Counted from the stretch's first letter, positions 23,889 through 33,294 are shown. The stretch is DNA of 64,000 nt from Alkalimonas cellulosilytica (GCF_036325985.1 NZ_JAUHLI010000013.1:1-64000), one strand, 5' to 3'. The notes: generated by a model from the letters alone, not told the origin. A program made the numbers and translations.

Positions 23889-25121
23889 TCAATCCATACT
23901 CTGTAGGTGCTTTGCCTGCTGAATCGCCTCCAACCGTGCCTGCTGCAGTGCTTGCTTGATGGCATCGCCTTTCATACCTGGCTGAATCAGAGCTTTGATA
24001 TCAACGGCCTGAGCGGCGGCGGCGAGCTTCGGTAATAACTGCTCGGCCGGGTAGTCGGCCTTTTCAAAGCCGGTACGGCCGCGTAAATCGGCGATACAGC
24101 AGCGGATAATGGCATCCAGTCGCTCGGGTTTGCGCCAGAGGTCAATGCCATCAAACAGTTTTAACACGGTGCTGGCTTTGAGCTCTGTCGCTCGATGGAT
24201 CAGTTGATGGTACTGGCAGACCAAGAGCGCCAGATCCCGGCAATCGTTCGGGACTTTTAAGCGCTGACACAGCTGACGGATCAGCGGTAAACCGGTGTGC
24301 TCATGGCCATGATGCGAAGGCCAGTGCTCTGGCGGGCTAACGCCTTTGCCCAAGTCATGCACCAGGGCGGCAAAACGAATATCGATGCGATCAGACAGCT
24401 GCGCCGCCTGCTGCAAAACCAGCAAGGTATGCACACCGGTATCAATTTCCGGGTGCCATTTGGCCGGCTGGGGAACGCCCCAAAGCGCATCGAGCTCTGG
24501 CATCAGCTGCTTTAAAGCACCGCAGCGTCTTAGCAATTCAATAAAGGCTTCCGGGTGCTGGGTGCTCAGCGCTTTACTGAGTTCCTGCCAGACGCGCTCT
24601 GCGCTTAATGCCTGCAGCTCACCGCTGTCACTCAGTTGCTGCATCAGGGCAAGGGTGTCGTCGGCCACCTGAAAACCCAGGTGGTAGTAGCGGGCATAAA
24701 AACGGGCCACTCGCAGCACCCGCAATGGATCTTCGGCAAAAGCCGGCGAGACATGGCGCAGCAGCCGCGCTTTCAGATCCGCCACACCGCCATAGGGGTC
24801 GACCAGACTGCCGTCTTCGGCTTTGGCGATGGCATTGATGGTCAGATCACGCCGGGCTAAATCCTGCTCCAGCGTGACATCGGGCGCCGCGTAAGTCACA
24901 AAGCCGGTGTACCCCGAGCCTTGTTTGCGCTCGGTGCGGGCCAGCGCATATTCTTCTTTGGTTTTGGGGTGCAAAAAAACCGGGAAGTCTTTGCCTACTT
25001 GCTGGTAGCCTAAATCCAGCAGTTGTTGCGGGTGCGCGCCCACCACCACCCAATCCCGCTCGTGAAAGGGATAACCAAGCAATTCATCGCGAACAGCACC
25101 GCCAACAAGATATATCTGCAC
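23889..25121 (-). CDS. cca: CCA-adding tRNA nucleotidyltransferase with HD domain
   Basis: A 410-residue multifunctional CCA enzyme that builds or repairs the tRNA 3' CCA. The nucleotidyltransferase head has L-V-G-G-A-V-R-D and the catalytic E-R-D (about residues 21-23). The R-R-D-L-T-I-N-A-I-A and E-D-P-L-R-V-L-R motifs follow. The C-terminal HD phosphohydrolase domain has H-D-L-G-K-G, which gives the extra 2',3'-cyclic phosphodiesterase activity known in E. coli. Length is normal (E. coli 412). It is divergent from the gspA-like gene. Confidence 0.96.
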   Translation of the reverse strand: MQIYLVGGAVRDELLGYPFHERDWVVVGAHPQQLLDLGYQQVGKDFPVFLHPKTKEEYALARTERKQGSGYTGFVTYAAPDVTLEQDLARRDLTINAIAKAEDGSLVDPYGGVADLKARLLRHVSPAFAEDPLRVLRVARFYARYYHLGFQVADDTLALMQQLSDSGELQALSAERVWQELSKALSTQHPEAFIELLRRCGALKQLMPELDALWGVPQPAKWHPEIDTGVHTLLVLQQAAQLSDRIDIRFAALVHDLGKGVSPPEHWPSHHGHEHTGLPLIRQLCQRLKVPNDCRDLALLVCQYHQLIHRATELKASTVLKLFDGIDLWRKPERLDAIIRCCIADLRGRTGFEKADYPAEQLLPKLAAAAQAVDIKALIQPGMKGDAIKQALQQARLEAIQQAKHLQSMD

Positions 25122-25198
25122 AGGCTTTTACCTTGAGTGTTTTTTTGCCATTATACCCATCCACTGAAACTTTTCAGCGATTAGCACAGGAAGCGCGC

Positions 25199-26113
25199 AT
25201 GTACACCGGCTTTTTTGGCCTGCACAGCCAGCCATTTTCGATAGCTCCGAACCCGGATTTTTTGTATCTGAGTGGACGTCACGCTGAAGCCCTGGCGCAT
25301 TTACGCTATGGCCTCGGCGATGCCGGCGGTTTTGTCTTGCTTACGGGCGAGGTGGGTACCGGTAAAACCACGGTATCGCGGGCTTTACTGCAGGAACTGG
25401 ACGAGCAGACTGAGCTGGCTTTTATTTTGAATCCCACCCTGTCGGAGCTGGAACTTTTAGCCACCATTTGCGACGAATTACGCATTCGTTACAAAAAATC
25501 CGATGCCAGCCTGAAATTACTGGGCGATAAAATTAAAAATCGCTTGCTGAAAAACCATCAGCAGGGCAAACAAACCTTGCTGATCATCGATGAAGCGCAG
25601 CACTTGCAGCCGGTGGTGCTGGAGCAACTGCGGCTTTTGACCAATCTGGAAACCAACAGCCGCAAATTATTGCAGGTGATTTTGATTGGTCAACCCGAGT
25701 TGCAGCAATTATTGCAGCGTTCTGACTTACGACAGCTGGCGCAGCGCATCACGGCGCGGTACCATCTGATGCCATTGACTGAAGCAGAAGTGCAGCAGTA
25801 TTTAAGCTACCGCCTGAAGGTGGCAGGTTCCGAGCGGCCGGTATTCGAAGCGGCCGCAGTGCGGCAGTTGTATCAGCGCAGTCAGGGCATACCGCGCTTG
25901 CTGAACCTGCTGGCCGACAGAGCCATGCTGGCAGCCTTTGCCCGTCAGAAACCTCTGGTAGGCAAAACCGAAGTGCAGCAGGCGGCGAAAGAAATTTTAC
26001 CGGCCAGTGCTAGCCCTGCGCAGGCCGCGCAGCCTGCGCTCTGGCTTTGGTTGCTGGCGCTGGTTCCGTTGATGGCGGGCCTTGGCTTTGTATTGGCCCG
26101 TGTCTTGGGTTAG
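25199..26113 (+). CDS. ExeA/GspA-type AAA ATPase (MshM-like length)
   Basis: A 304-residue membrane-anchored ATPase. Start M-Y-T-G-F-F-G-L is preferred over the longer frame because the ATG at 25199 has an AGGA site and matches the family. Walker A is G-E-V-G-T-G-K-T (50-57), and Walker B is L-L-I-I-D-E-A-Q-H-L. One C-terminal membrane segment ends the protein. In Aeromonas, ExeA with ExeB helps assemble the type II secretin through peptidoglycan. Here the periplasmic peptidoglycan-binding part is absent, a form also seen in MshM of MSHA pili. It is followed by a GspB-domain gene, so they probably act together. Confidence 0.82.
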   Translation: MYTGFFGLHSQPFSIAPNPDFLYLSGRHAEALAHLRYGLGDAGGFVLLTGEVGTGKTTVSRALLQELDEQTELAFILNPTLSELELLATICDELRIRYKKSDASLKLLGDKIKNRLLKNHQQGKQTLLIIDEAQHLQPVVLEQLRLLTNLETNSRKLLQVILIGQPELQQLLQRSDLRQLAQRITARYHLMPLTEAEVQQYLSYRLKVAGSERPVFEAAAVRQLYQRSQGIPRLLNLLADRAMLAAFARQKPLVGKTEVQQAAKEILPASASPAQAAQPALWLWLLALVPLMAGLGFVLARVLG

Positions 26114-26203
26114 AGGTATGGAGCATTATTCCAGGCCATCCGCAACGAATGTGTTGGGTTGGCAAGCAGCAAAACAAAGCTTACCGCTTTGCAGGAGTGA
26201 CGC

Positions 26204-26962
26204 ATGTCCATTTTGATGGATGCTTTAAAACAGCAACAAAATATCACTGCCAGTACCGCAGTCTCCGGCCGGGTTGCGCCTTTCTGGCTGGGAGTGCTGG
26301 CCGGTGCGGCAGTGCTCAGCCTGGCGCTGGCAGCTGGTTATTGGTTGGGTACAAAGCAGAGCTCTGTTGCAGCAGCTGTGCCTGCTCAACAAACTGAGCC
26401 TGCAACGGTAGCCAGCCAGCAACAGATCCTGGCGGCCTTATCCGAGGTGCCTGTTGCCACTCGCAGTGATGCTGCTGCGAGTGAGGAGGCCGCAGCAGCG
26501 GAGCCTGCCGTTGTCAGTCAGTCAGTGCCGGCAGAACCCGAGCCCATGAACATTGCCGCGGAACCCGAGGCTCGTCCTGCCCGGCCCTCCATGCCATCGC
26601 TGGATGAACTGGAAGCAACCGAAGTGTCGGCAGAGCTGCAGCAACGTTTTTCGCAGGTGATGGACGAGCTGGAACAGTTCGGGCAGCGACGTGAGCAAGT
26701 GCGGGTGCACGATGCGCCTGCACGGGATATTTCTGAGCTGGCTCCTCAGGTGCAGCACCAGTTACCACCCATGCGCTTTGAAGCTCACGTCTTTGCCAGC
26801 GTGCCCTCAAGGCGCTGGGTAAAAGTGAATGGCCGCACCTTACAGCAAGGGCAGTGGCTGAGTACCGATATCCAGGTGGTAGAAATTCATCCAAACCATG
26901 TGGTCCTTCGTTACCGGCAGCAGGAATTCAGTATGGCAGCACTGAGTGAGTGGCCAGGTTAA
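26204..26962 (+). CDS. gspB: GspB/ExeB-domain protein
   Basis: A 252-residue protein starting MSILMDALKQQQ, the usual beginning of GspB-like partners. It has one membrane segment (about 27-48), a low-complexity Ala/Glu/Pro linker (about 55-190), and a C-terminal GspB domain (about 190-252) with R-R-W-V-K-V-N-G-R-T-L-Q-Q-G-Q-W. In type II secretion GspB partners GspA in the inner membrane. The gene follows the ATPase by 90 bases with a GGAG site. No other gsp gene is in the window, so this is an orphan pair. It ends 1 base from the convergent HD-GYP gene. Confidence 0.82.
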   Translation: MSILMDALKQQQNITASTAVSGRVAPFWLGVLAGAAVLSLALAAGYWLGTKQSSVAAAVPAQQTEPATVASQQQILAALSEVPVATRSDAAASEEAAAAEPAVVSQSVPAEPEPMNIAAEPEARPARPSMPSLDELEATEVSAELQQRFSQVMDELEQFGQRREQVRVHDAPARDISELAPQVQHQLPPMRFEAHVFASVPSRRWVKVNGRTLQQGQWLSTDIQVVEIHPNHVVLRYRQQEFSMAALSEWPG

Positions 26963-26963
26963 T

Positions 26964-28127
26964 TCAGAGGTAGTTGCTGGCTTCTAAACCGTATTGCTCT
27001 AAGTCGACACAGTAGTCAATGAACTCTTCCTGATGTTTCGCCAGGTCCAGCACTTTTGCCGGTAAATGATGTTGATGCTGGCTGTGGTAGAACACTTTGA
27101 CTTTAGGCTGGGTTGGTTTTTTCGGGTTATTTTCCAGCACCAGTGCCAGCTTGCCACTGTGCAGTTTGACCACACTGCCAGGCGGGTAAATGCCAATGCA
27201 GCGAATAAAGCGTTGGGTTAATTCACTGTCGAGTTGGCCGGGCGTTTTTTCCAGTAACTTCTTGCTGGCAAGCTGCGGGTTCAGCGGCTTCTTCCTCATG
27301 GGGTGCGACAAGTTATCGTACTGATTGACAATCGCCAGCATGCGGGCACCCTGGCTGATCTGATGGTTCTTTAAACCTTTCGGCGAGCCACTACCATCCA
27401 GGTGAGCGCAGTGCTGAGCGACCCACAACGACACCTCTGCCGGTAAACGACTCATCGGCGCCAGCAGCTTCAGGCTGGCAGGGATAGCATCGACATCACT
27501 GGTTGCTTCACCAAGCGTGACTTTGCCCATATCGTGCAGCAAAGCAGCCATAATCAGATCCTGCACCAGACCTTTTGCCAGCTGCAACTGTTGACCAAAA
27601 GCGGCCATGTAGACCGCGCAATTGATGGCATGTTGCAACAAGTCATCGCTGCTCTGGGCAATACGGCTTAAACACAGCAGCACATCCTGATTGCGACTGA
27701 CGCTATCGGCCAAACCACAACTGACTTCCTGCACCAGTTCCAAATCGATGGCTTGCTGGCGGCGACAACTATCAAACAAGCGGCTTTGTTTGTGCTTCAG
27801 TTGCTGCCAGGTTTTTTCTGCCTTTGGCAGCTCAGCAGAAAAGTCGACCCGGATGACTTCACTTTCTGCAACGACAGTCGCCGGGCTGTCCACGCTTCCG
27901 GCAGCATCGTGTTCCACTGGAGGCTTGCGGGCGGCCAGATCCGGATCGATCCAAACCCGCAATACGCCTTTTTTACGCAGCAGCTCAATGGTTTTCTGGC
28001 TGCGCACCAGGCCGGCTTCTTTGATCAGCACATCACCGGTTTGCTGGCTGACGCGCACCACAAAATCACCCGGTTGCAATTGCTGCAAAGTTACTTCCTG
28101 CAAAGCCATCGACTGGGGGTTCCTCAA
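26964..28127 (-). CDS. HD-GYP-type phosphohydrolase-like protein with degenerate active site
   Basis: A 387-residue protein with an N-terminal DUF3391-like region (about 10-60: L-Q-P-G-D-F-V-V-R-V) and a C-terminal HD-GYP fold. The H-D-M-G-K motif is intact, but the GYP-type loop reads Q-H-C-A-H-L-D-G-S-G-S-P, with the second His, Glu and Tyr of the usual H-H-E-x-x-D-G-x-G-Y-P changed. The later D-x-x-D-A motif reads N-Q-Y-D-N. Active members hydrolyse cyclic di-GMP; this one may bind without cutting or act on something else. It is a single gene, convergent with gspB. Confidence 0.8.
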   Translation of the reverse strand: MRNPQSMALQEVTLQQLQPGDFVVRVSQQTGDVLIKEAGLVRSQKTIELLRKKGVLRVWIDPDLAARKPPVEHDAAGSVDSPATVVAESEVIRVDFSAELPKAEKTWQQLKHKQSRLFDSCRRQQAIDLELVQEVSCGLADSVSRNQDVLLCLSRIAQSSDDLLQHAINCAVYMAAFGQQLQLAKGLVQDLIMAALLHDMGKVTLGEATSDVDAIPASLKLLAPMSRLPAEVSLWVAQHCAHLDGSGSPKGLKNHQISQGARMLAIVNQYDNLSHPMRKKPLNPQLASKKLLEKTPGQLDSELTQRFIRCIGIYPPGSVVKLHSGKLALVLENNPKKPTQPKVKVFYHSQHQHHLPAKVLDLAKHQEEFIDYCVDLEQYGLEASNYL

Positions 28128-28198
28128 ACTGCTCCAATTCAGTGTATAGTGTAGCTTAGTAACGCTAAATTAACAGTGGGTCGGTTAGCGTACCCGGA

Positions 28199-28232
28199 AT
28201 AAAAACAGCCAGACTTGTTGGGTCTGGCTGTT
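28199..28232 (-). terminator. Rho-independent terminator after putA
   Basis: Perfect 11-bp arms AACAGCCAGAC and GTCTGGCTGTT (28204-28214, 28222-28232). On the minus strand they are followed by TTTTTATT. Confidence 0.9.
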
Positions 28233-28260
28233 GTCTGCTGTCCGATAATAACTGCGGCGG

Positions 28261-31200
28261 TTAAATATTATCCGCCATCGTCATCAGCGAGGCGTTGCCA
28301 CCAGCCGCCGTGGTATTAACCGTAATGGTTTTTTCGGTCACCAGACGGTGCAGCAAACGATGATCTGCTGGGGTGGTAATGAGCGGCAAAATCGCGCCTT
28401 CGCGACTGGCTATCAGCTCACCAGCCAATGGCTTAATCGCCGTACCAGACTGTACAATGGCACCCGCCAGATCAGGAGCGGAAAGCAGGGTGGTCATGCT
28501 GGTGAGCTTAATCACCGCCATTAAGTGAGCTGGCATACCGGCTTGCACCAGGGCTTTCACCACGGCTTCTGCCTCTGGCAGATCTTGCTCTTCCACCGCA
28601 GTGATCACGGCATTACCTGCGGCAATGGCTGTCAGGGCGCTCAATAACCAGTGGCTGAAATCCGCTGTCTCATCACGCAGCAAAGCCAGGGTGCCGCGAG
28701 GTTCCAGCCACAGGGTATTGCTTTCCCCCGTAGGGCCTGGCAGACGGATCGGTTGGGCCAGTTCTTGCTCAATCAGCCGCAATTGACTACGGGCCACAGA
28801 AATTACCTGCTCCAGATCCGGCTCCAACTTGGCTACTACGGTATTGGCTGCCAGAGATGCCAGGAACTGGCGCAACACGGAGCTGCGCTGATAAATCGGT
28901 GTCTGCTGCCAGATGGCCTGGGCTGAAGCCGCCGCCGGCATGGCGTAAGCGACTGCCCGGCTGGTGGTTTCTGCCAGTAATAAAGTTCTTTTTTGCTCAG
29001 AAAGTTCCGCATCTTCGATGGTCAGATTGTCTTTCACCAGACGGCTTAAGTAGAAAGGGCCACCTGCTTTGGGGCCGGTGCCGGATAAGCCACGGCCACC
29101 AAAGGGTTGCACACCGACCACAGCGCCAATCATGTTGCGGTTAACGTAGATATTCCCTGCTTTGATCGACTGGGCGACCCGCTCAGTGACTTCTTCTATC
29201 CGGCTGTGTACACCCATGGTCAGGCCATAGCCGGTAGCATTGATCTGTGCAATCACTTTATCCAGCTCCGGGCCTTTAAAGCGGATTACATGCACCACAG
29301 GGCCAAATACTTCCCGCTCCAACAAGGTCAGATCGCTGATCTCATACAAATGCGGTGCGAAGAAAAAGTGCCGATCACCCTCAGGAATTGGGCAGGCATA
29401 GTGCAGCGTGGCTTTATCGCTTAAATACTGCACATGGCTGCTCAGACGCTCATGCGCCTTGGCATCGATCACCGGGCCAAGATCGCTGGACAGATAAGCT
29501 GGATCGCCGACAGTCAGCTCTTTCATGGCACCAACCACCATCTCAATGACCTGATCGGCAATGTCTTCCTGCAGGAATAACACCCGCAGTGCTGAGCAGC
29601 GCTGGCCAGCACTTTGGAAACCCGATGCGATCACATCATCCACTACTTGCTCTGGCAAGGCGGTGGAGTCAACAATCATGCAGTTCTGGCCACCGGTTTC
29701 GGCAATCAAAGGCACCGGCTCACCGGAGCGCTCCGCCAGCTTACGCGCTATCCAGCAACCGGTTTCGGTCGAGCCGGTAAACATCACCGCCTGGATACGC
29801 TCATCCGGCACGATGTGTTCACCAACCTGACGGCCCGGGGCGATCACCAGCTCCACCACACCTTCCGGCAAGCCACATTGCTGCATAATTTCCAGCGTGC
29901 GAATAGCAATCAGACTGGTTTGCTCGGCAGGTTTTGCAACCACGGTATTGCCGGTAACGATAGCAGCGGCGACCTGACCTAAGAAAATTGCCAGCGGGAA
30001 GTTCCAGGGGCTGATGCACAGCACCACACCACGCGCTTCACTGTCTTCCGGTAGCTCTTCAGCACGGGCGGCATAATAACGGCAGAAGTCGACCGCTTCA
30101 CGGACCTCGGCAATACTGTCCTGTAGCGTTTTCCCCGCCTCTTTGATGCAGATGGTTAGTAATTCATCCTGATGACTTTCCAGTGCATCGCCGATTTTGC
30201 GCAGTAAATTGGCACGAACAGCGACCGGAGTTTGCGACCAGCTGTCAAAGGCTTGTTGGGTTTTTGCCAGCAATGCCTGCATGGCATCTGCATCGGCGTA
30301 TTGAATGTAACCAACCACTTCATCCAGATTGGCCGGGTTGGTGACCGGATGACTGTTGCTTGGCTGCTCCAGTTTGGCAATCACATCCAGCCAGGATTCC
30401 ATCGCTTGTTTAATGGGGATCAGTTGATCGCAATCGCTGATGTCGGTACCGCGAGAGTTCAGACGCTCACTGCCATACACATCGGCTGGCAGCGGGATTT
30501 GGCGGTTGCGTTTTTGCCGCCAGTTACGCACGGTTTCCAGCGGGTCGGCCAGCAGGCTTTCGACCGGAATGGTTTCATCAATGATGTTGTTGACAAAAGA
30601 GCTGTTGGCGCCGTTTTCCAGTAAACGACGTACCAGATAGGCCAGCAAGTCGGCATGTTCTCCCACCGGTGCATAAATACGGCAAGGCACTTTATCTTCA
30701 CGGACCACCTGATCGTACAGCGCATCGCCCATACCATGCAGGCGCTGGAACTCAAACCCGCTGCGATCCGGTGCCATTTCCAAAATGGTGGCCACGGTGT
30801 AGGCGTTGTGGGTGGCAAACTGTGGGTAGATGGTATCGCGATAGGCCAGCAGCTTTTTCGCGCAAGCCTGGTAAGACACATCGGTGGATGGTTTGCGGCT
30901 AAACACCGGGAAGTCATGCAGGCCTTCTACCTGACTGAGTTTAATTTCAGTATCCCAGTAAGCGCCTTTCACCAGACGTACCATCATCTTACGACCGACT
31001 TTTTCGGTCAGCTCACGCAGCCAGTCAATCACATGAATGGCACGTTTTTGATAGGCCTGCACAGCCAGGCCAAAGCCTTCCCAGCCATCCAGCGCCGGAT
31101 CGCTGAATACGGCTTCAATAATATCCAGTGACAGATCAAGCCGGTCGGCTTCTTCGGCATCGACGGTAAAACCAATGTTGTACTGTTTGGCGGCTACAGC

Positions 31201-32031
31201 CAGTTGTTTCAGGCGGGGAATAAGCTCTGTCAGTACCCGGTCGCGTTGGGAAAACTTGTAGCGTGGGTGAATAGCCGACAACTTCACCGAAATGCCAGGG
31301 CTCTTAAAGGGGCCTTTGCCCACAGCTGCTTTGCCGATGGTCTCGATGGCGGTCAGATAGCTTTGGAAATAGCGCTCGGCATCGGCCATGGTGCGGGCGC
31401 CTTCGCCCAGCATGTCGTAGGAGTAGGTATAGCCGCGCTTTTCCTGTTCTTTAGCCCGTTCTATGGCGCTGCTGATGGTGGTGCCCATCACAAACTGGGT
31501 ACCCATGATTTGCATGGCATAACGCACGGCCTGGCGAATGACCGGCTCACCCAGACGACCACAGGTGCGCTTTAACAGGCCAAATTGCTGGGCTTTTCGC
31601 TCATCGCTGTAGTTAACCATTTTGCCGGTCATCAACAAGCCCCAGGCCGAGGCATTGACAAAAATTGATGAGCTGTTGCCGAGGTGCGAACTCCAGTTGC
31701 CCTTAGCCAGCTTATCGCGAATCAGTCGGTCCATGGTGTTGTTATCAGGAACCCGCAACAGCGCCTCAGCCAGACACATCAGCACCAGACCTTCTTCGGT
31801 CGATAACGAGAACTCATTCAGCAGGGCATCGACGCCGCCTTTACCGGTCTGGGCTTTGCGAATAGCCAGCACCATCTGACGGGCCCGTTCCCAGGCCCGG
31901 CTGCGGGCATTGTTGCCAATATCAGCCAGAGGTAGCAAATAATCCAGCACCTGATCTTCATCGGCACGGTAGAAGTCACGAATTTTTTGGCGCAGAGGGT
32001 TGGTGGCCTCCAGTGAGTCACGAAATAACAT
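28261..32031 (-). CDS. putA: Bifunctional proline dehydrogenase / P5C dehydrogenase PutA, without repressor domain
   Basis: A 1256-residue flavoenzyme oxidising proline to glutamate in two channelled steps. The PRODH barrel (about 190-480) holds S-V-K-L-S-A-I-H-P-R-Y and R-L-V-K-G-A-Y-W-D. The aldehyde dehydrogenase part (about 600-1080) has E-T-G-G-Q-N and the catalytic Cys in A-G-Q-R-C-S-A-L-R. A C-terminal alpha/beta domain completes it. The start M-L-F-R-D-S-L is behind GGGAGG. E. coli PutA begins with a ribbon-helix-helix repressor; none is present here, and the frame has no room for one. The divergent Lrp-type gene is the likely regulator. Confidence 0.97.
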   Translation of the reverse strand: MLFRDSLEATNPLRQKIRDFYRADEDQVLDYLLPLADIGNNARSRAWERARQMVLAIRKAQTGKGGVDALLNEFSLSTEEGLVLMCLAEALLRVPDNNTMDRLIRDKLAKGNWSSHLGNSSSIFVNASAWGLLMTGKMVNYSDERKAQQFGLLKRTCGRLGEPVIRQAVRYAMQIMGTQFVMGTTISSAIERAKEQEKRGYTYSYDMLGEGARTMADAERYFQSYLTAIETIGKAAVGKGPFKSPGISVKLSAIHPRYKFSQRDRVLTELIPRLKQLAVAAKQYNIGFTVDAEEADRLDLSLDIIEAVFSDPALDGWEGFGLAVQAYQKRAIHVIDWLRELTEKVGRKMMVRLVKGAYWDTEIKLSQVEGLHDFPVFSRKPSTDVSYQACAKKLLAYRDTIYPQFATHNAYTVATILEMAPDRSGFEFQRLHGMGDALYDQVVREDKVPCRIYAPVGEHADLLAYLVRRLLENGANSSFVNNIIDETIPVESLLADPLETVRNWRQKRNRQIPLPADVYGSERLNSRGTDISDCDQLIPIKQAMESWLDVIAKLEQPSNSHPVTNPANLDEVVGYIQYADADAMQALLAKTQQAFDSWSQTPVAVRANLLRKIGDALESHQDELLTICIKEAGKTLQDSIAEVREAVDFCRYYAARAEELPEDSEARGVVLCISPWNFPLAIFLGQVAAAIVTGNTVVAKPAEQTSLIAIRTLEIMQQCGLPEGVVELVIAPGRQVGEHIVPDERIQAVMFTGSTETGCWIARKLAERSGEPVPLIAETGGQNCMIVDSTALPEQVVDDVIASGFQSAGQRCSALRVLFLQEDIADQVIEMVVGAMKELTVGDPAYLSSDLGPVIDAKAHERLSSHVQYLSDKATLHYACPIPEGDRHFFFAPHLYEISDLTLLEREVFGPVVHVIRFKGPELDKVIAQINATGYGLTMGVHSRIEEVTERVAQSIKAGNIYVNRNMIGAVVGVQPFGGRGLSGTGPKAGGPFYLSRLVKDNLTIEDAELSEQKRTLLLAETTSRAVAYAMPAAASAQAIWQQTPIYQRSSVLRQFLASLAANTVVAKLEPDLEQVISVARSQLRLIEQELAQPIRLPGPTGESNTLWLEPRGTLALLRDETADFSHWLLSALTAIAAGNAVITAVEEQDLPEAEAVVKALVQAGMPAHLMAVIKLTSMTTLLSAPDLAGAIVQSGTAIKPLAGELIASREGAILPLITTPADHRLLHRLVTEKTITVNTTAAGGNASLMTMADNI

Positions 32032-32124
32032 CAAAACCTCCCGATAAAAACCATAGCTAAGTATGACGCGCATTCTAGGAAAAAGTTGACCAAATAGGGT
32101 GGTTTATTTTGCCTTTAAACCGGA

Positions 32125-32152
32125 TATAATTCGGCCAAATGGCGAATTCGCC
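32125..32152. promoter_or_regulatory. putR -10 box and palindrome in the putA/putR divergent region
   Basis: TATAAT (32125-32130) points toward putR. Directly after it lies GGCGAATTCGCC (32141-32152), a perfect 12-bp palindrome, overlapped by a looser TTCGGCC-N4-GGCGAA dyad. Such a site next to the start would suit an autoregulating Lrp-type protein. Confidence 0.45.
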
Positions 32153-32176
32153 CTAAAAATTACTGCGAGCCTGCCC

Positions 32177-32662
32177 ATGGTCAAAGTACGTGCCCTTGAT
32201 CGGATTGATATGAATATTCTGGAAACCCTGCAACGTGAAGGGCGTATTTCCAATGTTGAGCTGGCACGGCGGGTCAATTTGAGCGCCAGCCCTTGCATCG
32301 ACCGGGTGAAAAAGCTGGAGCAGGAAGGCTACATCGAGCGTTATGGCGCTCAGCTCAATGCCAGTCGCCTTGGTTTTGGCACCACCGTGTTTATCCAGAT
32401 TACGCTGGATAATACTACCAGCGATGTGTTTGATCGCTTCAAAGAGGATGTGCTGAAGATCCCCCATGTGGTGGAATGCCATATGGTAGCGGGTGGCTTC
32501 GATTACTTACTTAAGCTGCGCTTGCCGAATATGGATGCCTATCGCATCATTCTGGCCGAGATTGTCGATTTGCCCGGCGTGATTAAAAATCATACCTATG
32601 TGGTGATAGAACAAGTAAAGAAAGACGAGGGATTGCCACTCAAGGCCAACGAACAACTGTAA
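32177..32662 (+). CDS. putR: Lrp/AsnC-family regulator, probable PutR
   Basis: A 161-residue Lrp-type protein. The N-terminal winged HTH (about 8-55) reads L-D-R-I-D-M-N-I-L, then I-S-N-V-E-L-A-R-R-V-N-L-S-A-S-P-C. The C-terminal RAM domain for amino acid sensing and oligomerisation spans about 70-150 (V-A-G-G-F-D-Y-L-L-K). The ATG at 32177 fits the family; the longer frame adds 26 unrelated residues. It is divergent from putA, whose product has lost the repressor domain. In several proteobacteria an Lrp-type PutR activates putA with proline. The target is inferred from context. Confidence 0.85.
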   Translation: MVKVRALDRIDMNILETLQREGRISNVELARRVNLSASPCIDRVKKLEQEGYIERYGAQLNASRLGFGTTVFIQITLDNTTSDVFDRFKEDVLKIPHVVECHMVAGGFDYLLKLRLPNMDAYRIILAEIVDLPGVIKNHTYVVIEQVKKDEGLPLKANEQL

Positions 32663-32663
32663 A

Positions 32664-32687
32664 AGGCCTGCCCAGGTAGACAGGCCT
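32664..32687. terminator. Hairpin between convergent putR and ygiM
   Basis: AGGCCTG (32664-32670) and CAGGCCT (32681-32687) form a 7-bp stem with a 10-base loop. There is no T run, so termination here would be weak or Rho-aided. Confidence 0.4.
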
Positions 32688-32694
32688 GGATGAC

Positions 32695-33294
32695 TTACAT
32701 CCAGCGTTCGCTGTTTTTACGCCGGGGCATCAGCAACGGCAGCAGCAAGCCAAGCAACAGGCCAAAACCCAGAATGGCCGCACCCAGTACTTTGGGGTTT
32801 TGCCAGACACTGCTGTGTTCGGCATCAAACTGCATTTTTAACTGCTCGTAAGCGGTATTGGCCACCTGCAACTGCTCGCGCATCCGGTTGTATTCTTCGG
32901 TACGGGCAGACAGCTCGCGATTTAATTGCTGGTTCTGCTGTTGTAGCTCATCAAGCGTTGATTGGTGCTCAGCCAACTGCTCATTCAACTGTTGCAGCTG
33001 CACCGCCATGCCCGGTGAGGTGGACACATACTGACCCGGCAGCCAGCCACGACGATTGCCCTCAAACTGGATCTGAACATAGCCTGAGTCTGCATCCCGG
33101 TCCAGCAACTGGATGGAATCACCTGCATTGACGGTACCAATAATACGGAACTGGTTACTTGGACCGGAATGAACATACACAAACAAGGCATCGCTGATAA
33201 AAGCAGGTTCGGCAGTGTCGCTGTAGCTGTGTGATGGAAAAATAAGCGCTACACTTAACAACAGTGTACAGACAAAAGCGGTGGTTCTGAACAT
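32695..33294 (-). CDS. ygiM: SH3-domain membrane protein YgiM (TIGR04211 type)
   Basis: A 199-residue protein with a signal peptide (1-24), a bacterial SH3 domain (about 30-92; the pattern V-H-S-G-P-S...G-W-L-P-G-Q-Y-V), a coiled coil (about 100-160, Gln/Glu-rich), and a C-terminal membrane segment (about 172-190) with a basic tail. This is the layout of E. coli YgiM, which is next to ygiF-glnE there as here. Its exact role is unknown; a wall-associated periplasmic function is likely. It is divergent from ygiF. Confidence 0.9.
   Translation of the reverse strand: MFRTTAFVCTLLLSVALIFPSHSYSDTAEPAFISDALFVYVHSGPSNQFRIIGTVNAGDSIQLLDRDADSGYVQIQFEGNRRGWLPGQYVSTSPGMAVQLQQLNEQLAEHQSTLDELQQQNQQLNRELSARTEEYNRMREQLQVANTAYEQLKMQFDAEHSSVWQNPKVLGAAILGFGLLLGLLLPLLMPRRKNSERWM

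Noticed and set aside
28261..32073. Missing PutA repressor domain as a start-site error
   Set aside because: The open frame extends only 14 codons beyond the chosen start before reaching the putR promoter region, too short for a 45-residue ribbon-helix-helix.
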